From NCBI RefSeq assembly GCF_036021035.1, contig NZ_CP107930.1, forward strand, positions 5,356,006 to 5,420,005: 64,000 nucleotides of DNA, in the 5' to 3' direction. This DNA comes from Kineococcus sp. NBC_00420 (lineage in GTDB: Bacteria; Actinomycetota; Actinomycetes; Actinomycetales; Kineococcaceae). The translations under genes and the position numbers were made by a program. This document shows positions 42,774-52,800 of this stretch, one piece after another; positions within the stretch are counted from its first letter, which is position 1; every line of letters begins with the position of its first letter. The notes under the pieces are model-generated. The model was not told the DNA's origin, made no database searches, and saw only the letters and a list, made by a program, of their open reading frames with translations.

Positions 42774-44087
42774 ATGTCGCCGTCCACCGCGGGATCCGCG
42801 TCCGCTCCAGCAGGAGGCACCCTTCCTCCCGAACGGGTGCGGTACGTCGTCCCCTACGCCGCCTTCACCGCTTTCGGGGTGTTCTGGGGCACCTGGGGCG
42901 CTGCACTTCCGGCGTTGAGGGACCAGGCGGGTGTCAGTCAGGGAGAACTGGGCACCGCACTGCTGTTCGTCGGCGTGGGCGCCTTGCCCGCGATGCTGCT
43001 CACCGGACGGGCGATGGACCGCTTCGGCTCTCGCCTGGCCGCGCTGCTGCTGATCGCGCTGGCGGTGGCGGGGTTGGCCGTGGCCTCCGGAGCGAGCAGT
43101 TGGACGTCGTTGGTGGTCGGGATGTTGCTGGTCGGCGCGACCTCAGGCGCCGCGGACGTGGCCATCAACACCGTCAGTGGGCAGGTGGAGCACGACAGTG
43201 CCTGCCCGGTCCTGACGCGTGCGCATGGTGTGTTCTCCCTGGCGGTGGTCGCAGCGAGTTTGACCGGCGGTTTGGTCCTCTCCACCCTGGCGGGAACTGG
43301 TGACGGAGTGGGAGCGGCATCGGCACTGACGTGGACGTTCGGGGTCGCTGCAGCCGTGATCTCGTTGCTGTGCGCGTTCATCTGGACCGGTACCCGGTTC
43401 AACCGGGCTCGCCCGTCCTCCCTCGCCTGGGGGAACGCCACGGCGCAGGAGAGCGCCACTAAACCGAAGCAGGCCACTGACTCGACGCCGGCCGCGGATC
43501 GTCGATCGCGATCCGCTCGCCTGCACCTCACCCCGTTGGTGGTGGTGGGTCTGGTCGGTGCCCTGGCCTATGGCGTCGAGAACGCCCACCAGAGCTGGGG
43601 AGCGGTCTTCCTCAGCGACACTTTCACCGCCTCAGCCCAGACCGCTTCTCTGGCGCCGGCGGCCTTCGCGGCGGCCGCTGCGCTCGCCCGGCTGGTGCTG
43701 GCGCCGCTGTCGCGGACCCACCCCGTACCGCTGTTGCTCACGGGTGGGGTGCTCGCCGCCACCGGCAGTCTTGTGGTGGCGACCTCGACGTCGGTCGTGG
43801 TCGCGCTCGTGGGGCTGGGCGTCGCCGCTGTCGGCACTGCGACGTTGTTCCCGACCTTGCTCAGCACCAGCCTGCGTCACGTTCGGACCGGCGATCGGGG
43901 GCGGGCGACGTCGGCGGTTTCCACCACCGCTTACCTGGGGTTCTTGTTGGGGCCGGCTTACGTGGGTCTGCTCGCTGAGCACGTCGGGCTACGGGGTGCC
44001 CTCATCGGTGTCGCCGTCGTAGCCGCGGTCTTCACAGTCGCCGCCGTTCCGGTCAGCAGAGCCTTCTGGAGATTGACAGATGAGTGA
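42774..44087 (+). CDS. MFS transporter
   Basis: 437 aa from ATG at 42774. Twelve hydrophobic segments are apparent; the first is YVVPYAAFTAFGVFWGTWGA, and the MFS loop motif is GRAMDRFGSRLAALLL. The central loop near residues 215-240 is polar (TKPKQATDSTPAADRRSRS). The family is related to the FucP/YfkF-type permeases, but substrate is unknown. It is controlled by the divergent LacI regulator, so a sugar or nucleoside-like substrate is plausible. Confidence 0.88.
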   Translation: MSPSTAGSASAPAGGTLPPERVRYVVPYAAFTAFGVFWGTWGAALPALRDQAGVSQGELGTALLFVGVGALPAMLLTGRAMDRFGSRLAALLLIALAVAGLAVASGASSWTSLVVGMLLVGATSGAADVAINTVSGQVEHDSACPVLTRAHGVFSLAVVAASLTGGLVLSTLAGTGDGVGAASALTWTFGVAAAVISLLCAFIWTGTRFNRARPSSLAWGNATAQESATKPKQATDSTPAADRRSRSARLHLTPLVVVGLVGALAYGVENAHQSWGAVFLSDTFTASAQTASLAPAAFAAAAALARLVLAPLSRTHPVPLLLTGGVLAATGSLVVATSTSVVVALVGLGVAAVGTATLFPTLLSTSLRHVRTGDRGRATSAVSTTAYLGFLLGPAYVGLLAEHVGLRGALIGVAVVAAVFTVAAVPVSRAFWRLTDE

Positions 44088-44300
44088 ATTCGACAGGCGT
44101 CAGCGGCAGCGCCCACAACGCGGGATGACCGCGAAGTAGGCAGAGGCTGGTCGGGGACGCCGCGACGGATGTCAGTGCGCCCTCTTGGCAGGACGCCGCC
44201 AGTTTCTTAGGCTGCTCCCGCGCCATGAGCCACCCCCTTCGAGGGCGGTTCGTGCGCGGTGCCCGATCGGGTGCCGGTGCCCCGTCAGGAAGGTGCACCG

Positions 44301-45641
44301 GTGCTCACCCGCATCCGCGCACTCCATCGCGCTTCTCAGGTTCTGCTCGACTACCGCGACCTGCTGCGACTACCTGGTGCACCGCGCGCAGTTGTCGGTG
44401 CCGCGGTGGCCTCGATCCCCATCGCGGTGCTGGGTCTGACCGTGCTGTTGTTGGTGCAGCAGTCCACCGGCAGCCTCAAGACCGCCACCCTGGTCAGCGC
44501 CGCCCTGGGCGTGGGGACAGCCGCCGGGATCGTGATGCAGGGACGGTTGCTGGATCGGATGGGGTCCCGGCGGGTCCTGCGTCCGCTGGCGGTGGCTCAG
44601 CTGTTAGTGCTGGTGGCGTTGGTGGGCGCTGTCCACGCGCACGCACCGACGGTGGTGTTGGTCCTGCTGGCGGGAGGCGCTGGTGGGTGCGAACCACACG
44701 TCGCGGGCAGCCTGCGTGGCCTGTGGGCCTTCAGCGCCGCCGATCGGCGTGAACAGGGGCTGACCTTGACCTCAGCGGTCTTCGAGGCCGCGGTGGTCAC
44801 CGGCCCACTGCTTCTGGCCGGGTTGCTCGCGCTGATATCTCCCGCGGTGTCCGTCCTGGTCTGGGGTGTCTGCTTCAGCGCCGGCACCGTGTTGCTGACC
44901 GGAAGCGACATCGCCTCAGCCTGGCGACCTCCTACCCCAACCCCGCCGCTGAGGCTGGGTGCGTCGGCGGCCACCGGGGCACCCGTGCGGGGAACGTCGG
45001 CGCCGAGGAAGAGAGGGAGGAGGGGGAGTTGGAGGAGCCTCAGGCGTAAGGGTCGACGCGGTGGGTGGATGGGGCCGCTGCAGATGGTGGGCCTTCGCCG
45101 AGTGGTGTGGGTGAGCGCGGTCCAGGCCGGGGCGCTGGGCAGCGTGCAGGTCGCGGCGATCGCGGCTTGCCAGGTGACGGGCCGGGCGTGGCTGGTGCCG
45201 TGGTGTGCTGCGGCGCTGACGATCGGCAGCCTTAGTGGAACGATCGTCCTGGCTTTGCGGCGGCGTCGCGGCTCGCCGGTGCGACGGCTGCGGGTCCTGC
45301 TGATCGTGTTGGTGGCGGCGGTGTCCGCGACCGCTCTGATCGCTGACACGGCTGGCCTGTTGGTGGGGTTGGTGGTCGTGGGTGCTTGCTCGGGGCCGGT
45401 GGCGGTGACCTGTTACGCGGTGGTAGATGAGCTGCTTCCACGAGCGGAGCTGTTGGGTGGGTTCACGACCGTGACGGCTGCCGGGCTGGGCGCGACGTCG
45501 GCTGCGACTGCGGTAGCTGGTCGGGTCGCTGATACCAGCGGGGGGCAGGTCGGGTTCGTCCTGGCCACGGTGCTGGCTGCTGTAGCTGCGGTGCTTGCGT
45601 TGGTTTTGCACTTCGACGACGTCGCTACCCGGCAAGTCTGA
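44301..45641 (+). CDS. MFS-like multi-spanning membrane protein
   Basis: 446 aa from GTG at 44301, chosen for AGGAAGG upstream; an in-frame start at 44259 adds 14 residues. Eleven or twelve hydrophobic segments are visible, with an MFS-like loop QGRLLDRMGSRRVLRPLAVA. A long basic central loop (RKRGRRGSWRSLRRKGRRGG) divides two six-helix halves. Related to MFS exporters, substrate unknown. It follows the LacI-controlled MFS gene on the same strand after 213 bp without a recognisable gene. Confidence 0.78.
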   Translation: MLTRIRALHRASQVLLDYRDLLRLPGAPRAVVGAAVASIPIAVLGLTVLLLVQQSTGSLKTATLVSAALGVGTAAGIVMQGRLLDRMGSRRVLRPLAVAQLLVLVALVGAVHAHAPTVVLVLLAGGAGGCEPHVAGSLRGLWAFSAADRREQGLTLTSAVFEAAVVTGPLLLAGLLALISPAVSVLVWGVCFSAGTVLLTGSDIASAWRPPTPTPPLRLGASAATGAPVRGTSAPRKRGRRGSWRSLRRKGRRGGWMGPLQMVGLRRVVWVSAVQAGALGSVQVAAIAACQVTGRAWLVPWCAAALTIGSLSGTIVLALRRRRGSPVRRLRVLLIVLVAAVSATALIADTAGLLVGLVVVGACSGPVAVTCYAVVDELLPRAELLGGFTTVTAAGLGATSAATAVAGRVADTSGGQVGFVLATVLAAVAAVLALVLHFDDVATRQV

Positions 45642-45732
45642 GGGCAGATCATCAGCGCTGAGGAAAGACGACGGTGGCGCGGTCATCAGGGTTACGCGGC
45701 TGATCCACCACCATGGTCTCCATCCGGTCTTC

Positions 45733-45816
45733 GTCACGACCGTGAGGTCGCGAGTCACGACCGTGAGGTCGCGAGTCACGACCGTGAGGTCGCGAGTCAC
45801 GACCGTGAGGTCGCGA
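45733..45816. repeat. four tandem copies of a 21-bp unit
   Basis: Units start at 45733, 45754, 45775 and 45796 and are identical (GTCACGACCGTGAGGTCGCGA); a partial copy follows. Each contains short inverted arms (TCACG…CGTGA). The array lies in the gap between an MFS-type gene and a broken Mrr-like gene. A 76-codon minus-strand frame spans it, but nothing else supports coding. Confidence 0.93.
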
Positions 45817-45893
45817 GTCGCCAGCGAGATCGAGTGCACCGCGGATGATCGCGCGTTTCGCGGGGGCACTCTCTGAAACCACACCGCCCGTCG

Positions 45894-46551
45894 TCAGGAC
45901 TGGGGGTGAAAGCGCCAGACGGTGGAGACCCGATCGTGGCGAGCACTGTCCACGCCGCCGAAGACAAGGAGGCTGTCCCCGGCCCAGACACCGGCGCCAG
46001 ACAGGTCAGCGCCTCCGGCGGGACGCGTCAAAGTCGTCCAGGTGCGGGCCGAGGAAGCGCTGCAGGTCGGGGGAGCCGATCGCGCGGTCGGTGTAGCGCT
46101 TGCACTGCACCACCAGCAGCGATCCGTCCTTGGGGTGGCGAGCGGTGATATCGGCTCCGAGGTCACCGGAGCCCCCGGAAACGGTGACCTGACGCCAGCC
46201 GTCGCGGCGCAGTAGGCGGGCTACGAGATGCTCGAAGTCGCCGCCACTCAACCCATCGGTAGTGGCGACCTGCTGATCGAGGCGGGCTTGTCGAGCGGCG
46301 CGGTCACGGGTTCGCCGGCGTAGCACCAACACCCGCCAAATGAACAGCACGACGGTGACGGCACCGGCTAGAGCGAGTAGAGGCCACCAGATCTCCAGCC
46401 ATGAGCGGAGGACGCCGCCGAAGATCAGGACGGCGGCGAGGACGATCTTGACAGCGTCATCGCCGATGTTGGTCGGTTGCTTCCTACTCGTTCGCTTGCG
46501 GGCCACCGTGTGGGATCGGTGTGAGGAGGCAAGCTCTTGAGGTGGGGTCAC
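45894..46551 (-). pseudogene. Mrr-like restriction endonuclease, truncated, joined to a kelch-like tail
   Basis: From 46551 the frame reads 181 residues: two membrane segments (VKIVLAAVLIFGGVL; WWPLLALAGAVTVVLFIWRV), then an Mrr-type catalytic domain with LSGGDFEHLVARLL, GGSGDLGADI and LVVQCKRYTD (the PD-QxK-type core). It stops at 46006, soon after SPDLQRFLGPHL, while intact homologues continue through a further C-terminal segment. In another minus-strand frame, 45894-46010 reads GVWAGDSLLVFGGVDS…VWRF, like the last blade of a kelch protein. I read this as a deletion junction joining two unrelated genes. Confidence 0.5.
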
Positions 46552-46668
46552 CTGATACGACCACTACGACCAGTACGGCCAGTACGACACAGGACTAGTG
46601 CGGCACACGATCGGTACGGCGTCTTGCTCCCCGACGATCTGAAGTAGCACTGCTACAGCGAAGGCTGG

Positions 46669-46713
46669 GCTCGGCGGGATGTGGCTCGGCGGGATGTGGC
46701 TCGGCGGGATGTG
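46669..46713. repeat. three tandem copies of a 15-bp unit
   Basis: GCTCGGCGGGATGTG is repeated three times without change, followed by a degenerate partial copy. Confidence 0.9.
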
Positions 46714-46851
46714 GCCCGGATGGGCGCGCATCCGGATGCCAGCGTGGAGCACACCGGCCCCACACGTAGCGGCCGAGGGGGCGCGGTGGGTGGCGCGGAT
46801 CGCGGCCGCGGCCGCTGGCGGCCACCGACGGTCGGAACACTCGATGACGGT

Positions 46852-46887
46852 GGTGAACCGGGTGAACCGGGTGAACCGGGTGAACCG
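46852..46887. repeat. four tandem copies of GGTGAACCG
   Basis: Perfect 9-bp units at 46852, 46861, 46870 and 46879; a diverged fifth copy follows. Confidence 0.9.
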
Positions 46888-47408
46888 GGTGGAGCGATTG
46901 AGTGTCAGGGGGCGGGCGGGGGAGAAGGCGCTCGCGTACTACACGTACTACGCGTGCGATGGCTGCCGGGCAGGCCGCTGCTGTGGCTCGTTCTGCGGTA
47001 GGCGGCCCGGCCTCAGACTTGGACCTGGGGCAAGTGCAGTTCGGTCGTTCTCTCTCTCGGGGAGAGAGCTCGACGCACATCAGTGTCCTAGCCGAGGATG
47101 CAGCCGGCGCGAGCCCGCTGAGAACAAGGTGTCGCTTCCGGATGCCAGCCCGCCGAGGTAGCTCCTTAGGACCATGAAACTAGTTCCGTCGAGGGACAGG
47201 TGATTGGCTACTTCGAACTACGGCCACGTGCGGGGGAGTGAACCTCCCCCATGAGGACGCAGAACCTTCCCCCCGAGTTCCCAGGTGACGTTATGGTCAC
47301 TGTGCGTGCAGTGCGCAGGTTGACTCACTACATACCTGGCGGCGTTGCCCGCTCCTCGCTGTGCTGTATCGCTGGTGGGGTCCGTTGCTCGTTGCTGGGA
47401 GTTTCGTC

Positions 47409-49811
47409 ATGGGTAAGCGCCTCCGTCGTGCAGGCACTGCGTCCGGTATCGCCGTGGTGGCGTTGCTGAGTACCGCAGTGTCTTTCGCCCAGCCTGCCTC
47501 CGCACTGCCGAGCCCGCGGGCCGCCTCCACCACGAAGACGGCTGCAACAAAGTCCGGCACGCAAGATGCAGATGGCGCCGGCGGTACTGACCTGACGTCG
47601 CCGCAGCGTCCCAAGGTCACCCCGGCCCCCGACGTCGCCGTCAGCTCCGGTGGCGCCGACGCACCGAAGAAGCGTTCAGCGGTCACCTTGGGTGCCCCGA
47701 CGTCGAAGCTATCCGGTGTCAGCACTCAATCGTCGAAGACATCTTCAAAAGTTCAGTTGAAGTCCAGCAGTACAACGACCCAGCCCGTGACGGTGACCTT
47801 CTCCGAGTTGTCCATGGGGACCTCGGTCGCCAGTCAGTACACCCCGCTCGGTGTCTCCTTCGGCGGGGCTGCCCCGTTCATCACTGCAGATGGCGCCAAC
47901 CCGTCCAGCCCGGTGCTCTCGGGTAGCCCCCAGTTCCAAGGGTCGGTCTCTGGCCGCTTCGTCACCCCGCGTGGTGTTGCCCGCACGGTGGATTCCTTCA
48001 GCGTCGACGTCGGCTACATCAACAACCCCGGCAGTACCACGGTGACGGCCTACTCAGCCAGCGGCGCTGTGCTGGAGTCCTCAGCGATCCAGCAGACCGG
48101 CATCGTCACCGTCACCGTGAACCAGCCCGGGACCGCATCCTTCACCGTCGGTGCCACCTCGAGCGAAGACGCCGGCTTCGCCGTGGACAACGTCTCCTTC
48201 CTCGGCTACCCCGGTTCCCCGATCGGTGGCAACACCACCCCTAACAGCGCCAACGCCCCCACCGTCGCCGAGCAGGGCTCAGCCCCCAACCCCTCCGAAC
48301 ACACCACGACGTGTGGTGCGGCTGACCCGGTGAACTGCGCCACCGGGTACTTCTTCGAAACTGACGTCGATGCTGCTGTCCCGGGCCGCGGGGTTCCGCT
48401 GGCCTTCGCGCGCACCTACGACAGCGCCTCGAACTACACCCCCGGTCGCCTCGGTTGGGGATGGCAGGACTCCTACAATATGTCCCTGGACATCTACGAC
48501 GTCCCTGTCGAAGGCGGTGACCTGGGCGGTCAGGCCGCTGCCGACGCTGGCGGTCAGGCCGCTGCCAACGCTGGTGGTGGAGCCGGTGATGCGGGGGCTC
48601 AGGTGCAGGGCGCCAAGAATGGTGCGGCGCAGCTGCTGGACGGCGTTGCCGTCGGCGGTGGGGAAACGCAGACCCAGCGCACGGTGTGGGTCAACCAGGA
48701 GAACGGGTCGACCGTCACCTTCACCCGCCAGGCCGACGGGACCTACACCGCACCGAGTAGGGTCCGGGCAAGCCTAGTGGAGAACCCGGACGGCTCGTTC
48801 ACCTTCACCCGCCGCCCTTCGCAGCAGTCGTGGACCTTTGACCGCAACGGCCGCCTCACCCAGCAGGGTACCGTCGACGGCTATAAGACCGTCCTCGGCT
48901 ACGACGACGCGGGCCGGTTGAGCAAGGTCAGCGACCCCACCGGTCGCTCCCTCGTCTTCGGCTACACCGACTCCGTCAACAACGTCGGGGCCACCGTTGC
49001 CGGCACCGTCATCACCTCGGTCACCGACCCGGCAGGACGGGTGACGAAGTACGGCTACGACGAGGACGGCAACCTCGCCAAGGTCACCGACGCCGCCGGG
49101 GGAGTGTGGGGCTACGGCTACAACTCCAGCCACCTGATCACCTCGATGACCGACCCCAACGGCGGGGTTACCACCAATGTCTACGACACCCGCAACCGTG
49201 TTGTTGAGCAGGTCAGCCCGGCCAAGCAGAAGACGACGTGGGAGTACAACGGCGACCCCGCCACCGATGCCGGAGCCACCAACAAGGTGTGGGGCCCGCA
49301 CGGTGACGTCACCACCCACGTCTACAAGAACATGCAGCTGGTGCGCCTGACCCGTGCCACCGACACCGACCTTCAGGTCAGCACCTCCTTCAGCTACGAC
49401 CCCACCACGCTGGGTATGACCAGCCAGGTCGACGCGCTGGGCCGGGTCACCACCCACACCTACGACGCGCGCGGCAACCTCACCTCCACCACCGACCCGG
49501 GCGAGAACACCGTCGCCTTCACCTACGACGCCAACGACCGCCAGACCAGCACCACCAGCCCGCTGGGCGCGGTGACCAAGAGCAGCTACGACGCCGCCGG
49601 ACGCCTGCTCAGTGCCACCGACGCTGCTGGTGCGGTGTCCACCTACGAACACGGCGACACCGCCCATCCCGAGGACATCACCAAGGTTACCGACGCGACC
49701 GGGCACTCGGTGCGCAACACCTACGCCGCTACCGGCGAGGTCATCGCCACCACCAGCGACATTCCCGGCAGCACTGCGACCCGCACCTGGGGTTTCGACA
49801 TCGTCGGGTAG
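47409..49811 (+). CDS. secreted RHS/YD-repeat protein, N-terminal part up to an in-frame TAG
   Basis: 800 codons from ATG at 47409. Signal peptide MGKRLRRAGTASGIAVVALL… with cleavage likely after AQPASA. A beta-rich secreted domain (about residues 115-280) precedes a DUF6531-type entry (NCATGYFFETDVDAAVPGRG, near residue 305). YD repeats follow (GYDDAGRLSKVSDPTGRSLV; YDARGNLTSTTDPGE). The frame ends at TAG 49809-49811 but continues in the same frame from 49812 for another 1730 codons with matching YD repeats. The whole was evidently one gene of about 2531 residues. Either a nonsense mutation, a readthrough site or a sequencing error. RHS proteins build a shell holding a C-terminal toxin for contact-dependent competition. 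Confidence 0.85.
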   Translation: MGKRLRRAGTASGIAVVALLSTAVSFAQPASALPSPRAASTTKTAATKSGTQDADGAGGTDLTSPQRPKVTPAPDVAVSSGGADAPKKRSAVTLGAPTSKLSGVSTQSSKTSSKVQLKSSSTTTQPVTVTFSELSMGTSVASQYTPLGVSFGGAAPFITADGANPSSPVLSGSPQFQGSVSGRFVTPRGVARTVDSFSVDVGYINNPGSTTVTAYSASGAVLESSAIQQTGIVTVTVNQPGTASFTVGATSSEDAGFAVDNVSFLGYPGSPIGGNTTPNSANAPTVAEQGSAPNPSEHTTTCGAADPVNCATGYFFETDVDAAVPGRGVPLAFARTYDSASNYTPGRLGWGWQDSYNMSLDIYDVPVEGGDLGGQAAADAGGQAAANAGGGAGDAGAQVQGAKNGAAQLLDGVAVGGGETQTQRTVWVNQENGSTVTFTRQADGTYTAPSRVRASLVENPDGSFTFTRRPSQQSWTFDRNGRLTQQGTVDGYKTVLGYDDAGRLSKVSDPTGRSLVFGYTDSVNNVGATVAGTVITSVTDPAGRVTKYGYDEDGNLAKVTDAAGGVWGYGYNSSHLITSMTDPNGGVTTNVYDTRNRVVEQVSPAKQKTTWEYNGDPATDAGATNKVWGPHGDVTTHVYKNMQLVRLTRATDTDLQVSTSFSYDPTTLGMTSQVDALGRVTTHTYDARGNLTSTTDPGENTVAFTYDANDRQTSTTSPLGAVTKSSYDAAGRLLSATDAAGAVSTYEHGDTAHPEDITKVTDATGHSVRNTYAATGEVIATTSDIPGSTATRTWGFDIVG

Positions 49812-49832
49812 CAGATCTGTGCCAGTACCGCC

Positions 49833-52800
49833 GTGCAGACCGCCGCCGGGCACCGCTGCGCCACGAGTAACAACGACGCCACCACCGGCTCCAACACCGA
49901 TCCGGCCACGACCCGCACCCGCTACGACGCCTTGGGCCGTATCACCGACATCACCGACGCGCTCGGGCACACCACCAGCACCACCTACGACGCGGTCGGC
50001 AACCCCCTCACCACGACCGCCGCCAACGGCACCAAGACCATCCGCACCTTCGACGCCGACAACCGGCTGCTGACCCTGACCCGCGGCGCCAGCGCCGGCG
50101 CAGGAAGCGCTACCGGCGGCACGGCGAGTACCACGAGCTACGGCTACGACCTGGCCTCCGGAGGTGTCGTCGGCTCGGCCGGCACCGTCGCCACCGCGGC
50201 TAACACCTGCCCGGCCACCGTGTCCTGGTGCAACACCACCACCGATGCCCGCGGCAAAACCACTCTCACCGGTGTGGACCTGCTCGGGCGGGTGGTCACC
50301 ACGATCACCCCGGACGGCAAGAGCAGCACCAGTCGCTACGACGCGAGCGGCAACATCGTGGAAAGCACGGATGAGGCCGGACGGGCCACGAAGAACTCCT
50401 ACGACGCCGACACCGGTCTGCTGACCGGGGTCACCTACAGCGACCCGGGCACCCCGGCGGTGTCCTACACCTACGACGCCGACGCCCGTCGCACCTCCAT
50501 GACCGACGGCACCGGCACCAGCACCTACACCTACACCTACGACGTCACCGGGCGCCCGGTGAGCATCACCGACGGCGCCGGCAACGTCATCAAGTACGGC
50601 TACGACGCGATCGGGCGCACCACGTCGTTGACCTACCCCAACGGTCAGGCCATCACCCGTGACTACGACAACGGCGGACGCGTGGCCGCGATCACCGACT
50701 GGGCCAAGCGGCGCACCACCTTCACCTACGACGCCGACGGGGACCTGACCGCCACCACCTACCCCAACGGGGTTCAGGTCGCCAACGCCTACGACACCTT
50801 GGCCCGTCTCAGCTCCTCCACTCTGACCAACTCCTCCGGCACCACGCTGGCCGGAATCGCCCAGACCCGCGACGCCTCCGGTCTGACCACCCGCGAATCC
50901 GGAACCGGTGCCACCGCCGGAACCCTGGACTACAGCTACGACACCCAGAACCGCCTCACCGGTGTGAACACCACCGCAGCCGCCTCGCCCAACGGCAGCG
51001 CCTCGTTCGGCTACGACGCGGTCAACAACCCGACCAACCTGGCCGGGGCGAGTCAGACCTTCAACGACAACGGTCAGCTGACTACCACCACCGCCCGCAC
51101 CCTGGCCGCGGCCGGAACCACCAGCGCGACCGGAGCGAGCACGACCTTCGGCTACGACGCGCTTGGACAGCGCACCGCGGCGTGGAGCACCGACGCCAAC
51201 GGCGCTGCCGCGGGCACCAGCTACGGCTACGACCAGGCCGGTCGCCTGACCAGCGTTACCGCTGCGCCTACCGTCACCAAACTCGATGTCACCGCCGGCC
51301 CGCTGGCCGGGGGCAACACCATCACCGTGAGCGGCACTCACCTCTCGGGTACCACCGCGGTGCGCTTCGGCGGCCTGGATGCGACGTCCTTCACGGTGAA
51401 GTCGGCGACCACGCTGAGTGTCACCGTGCCCGCCGGGGTCCAGGTCGGCGCGGTCGACGTCAGCGTCTCCACCGCCACCGGCGGGACCAGCCTCAGCAGT
51501 ACGCTCAGCAGCTACGCCTACCTTGAGGCGCCGAGCATCACCAAGGTCGACGCCAACCTCGGCCCGCTGGCCGGGGGAAGCGTCACCACCCTCACCGGCA
51601 CCCACTTCGCCGACGTGAACGCGGTCAGTGTCGGCGGCAAACCCGCGACGTCCTTCAAGGTCAACTCCGACACCTCCCTCACCGTCACCGTCCCCGCCAC
51701 GACCAGCACCACTACCCTGACCGTGGACATCGCCGTGACCAGCCCCACCCGCGGTACCAACACCGCGGGCAGCCCTGGACAGTTCACCTACCTCGCCGCG
51801 CCCGTCATCACCTCCCTCGACCCCGCATCCGGCCCAGGGGTCGGCGGCACGCTGGTCACGGTCACCGGCACCGACTTCACCGGCCTGCAGTCGGTGAAGG
51901 TCGGCGGCAAGGGCGTCAACGCCCGCTACAGCCCCACCACCATCACCTTCACCGTCCCCGCCGGACGCGGCAGCGTCGACGTCGTCATCACCACCATCGG
52001 CGGCACCAGCACCACCAGCACCGCGACGAAGTTCACCTACACCGGTGTCCCCACCGTCACCGCCATCGCCCCGGCATCGGGGCCGGGGGTCGGTGGCACC
52101 ACCGTCACCCTCACCGGCACCAACTTCACCGGCACCACCGGCGTGAAGTTCGGCACCCAGGACGCGACGTCCTTCAGCGTCATCTCCGACACCAGCATCC
52201 AAGCCAACGCGCCCCCCGGATCGGGCACCGTCGACGTCGTCGTCACCACCGCCACCGGCGGCGCCAGCGCCACCAGCAGCGGCGACCAGTTCACCTACAC
52301 CGGCGTCCCCACCGTCACCAAGCTCAGCTCCCAGGCCGGCCCGCTGGCCGGTGGCACGAGCATCACCCTCACCGGCACCAACCTCACCGGCGCCACCGCG
52401 GTGAAGTTCGGAACCGTCGCCGCCACCAACGTCAAGGTCGTCTCCGACACCTCCATCACCGCGACCATCCCGGCCAGCGGCACCAGCACCACCAGCACGG
52501 TCAACGTCACCGTCACCACCCCCACCGGTGGCACCAGCCCAAACGCCGTAGCCAACGCCTACGTCTACGCCGCAGCCCCCACCATCACCAGCATCTCCCC
52601 GACCACCGCGACCGCCGGGGACACCGTCACCATCACCGGCACCGACTTCGTCGGCCTGTCCGCCATCAAGTTCGGCACTCTCGGCGCCAGCGGCTCCTAC
52701 AGCAACACCTCCATCACCACCACCGTCCCCTCCGGCGGTGCCGGCACCGTGGACCTGGCCATCACCGCCGCCGGCGGCACCAGCACAGCCACCACCGCCA

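Larger units (their letters stand above)
46552..47408. other. 857-bp gene-free region upstream of the RHS gene
   Basis: No supported gene on either strand. It contains two short tandem arrays (46669-46713 and 46852-46887) and some lower-GC patches. The RHS promoter should lie near its right end; TTGACT at 47320-47325 is a possible -35 without a matching -10. Confidence 0.5.

Noticed and set aside
45733-45816. Possible CRISPR array
   Set aside because: Units are directly adjacent without spacers.
45652-45882. 76-aa minus-strand frame with four DSRPHGR repeats
   Set aside because: Created by the 21-bp tandem array; no ribosome site or homology recognised. Kept only as a repeat.
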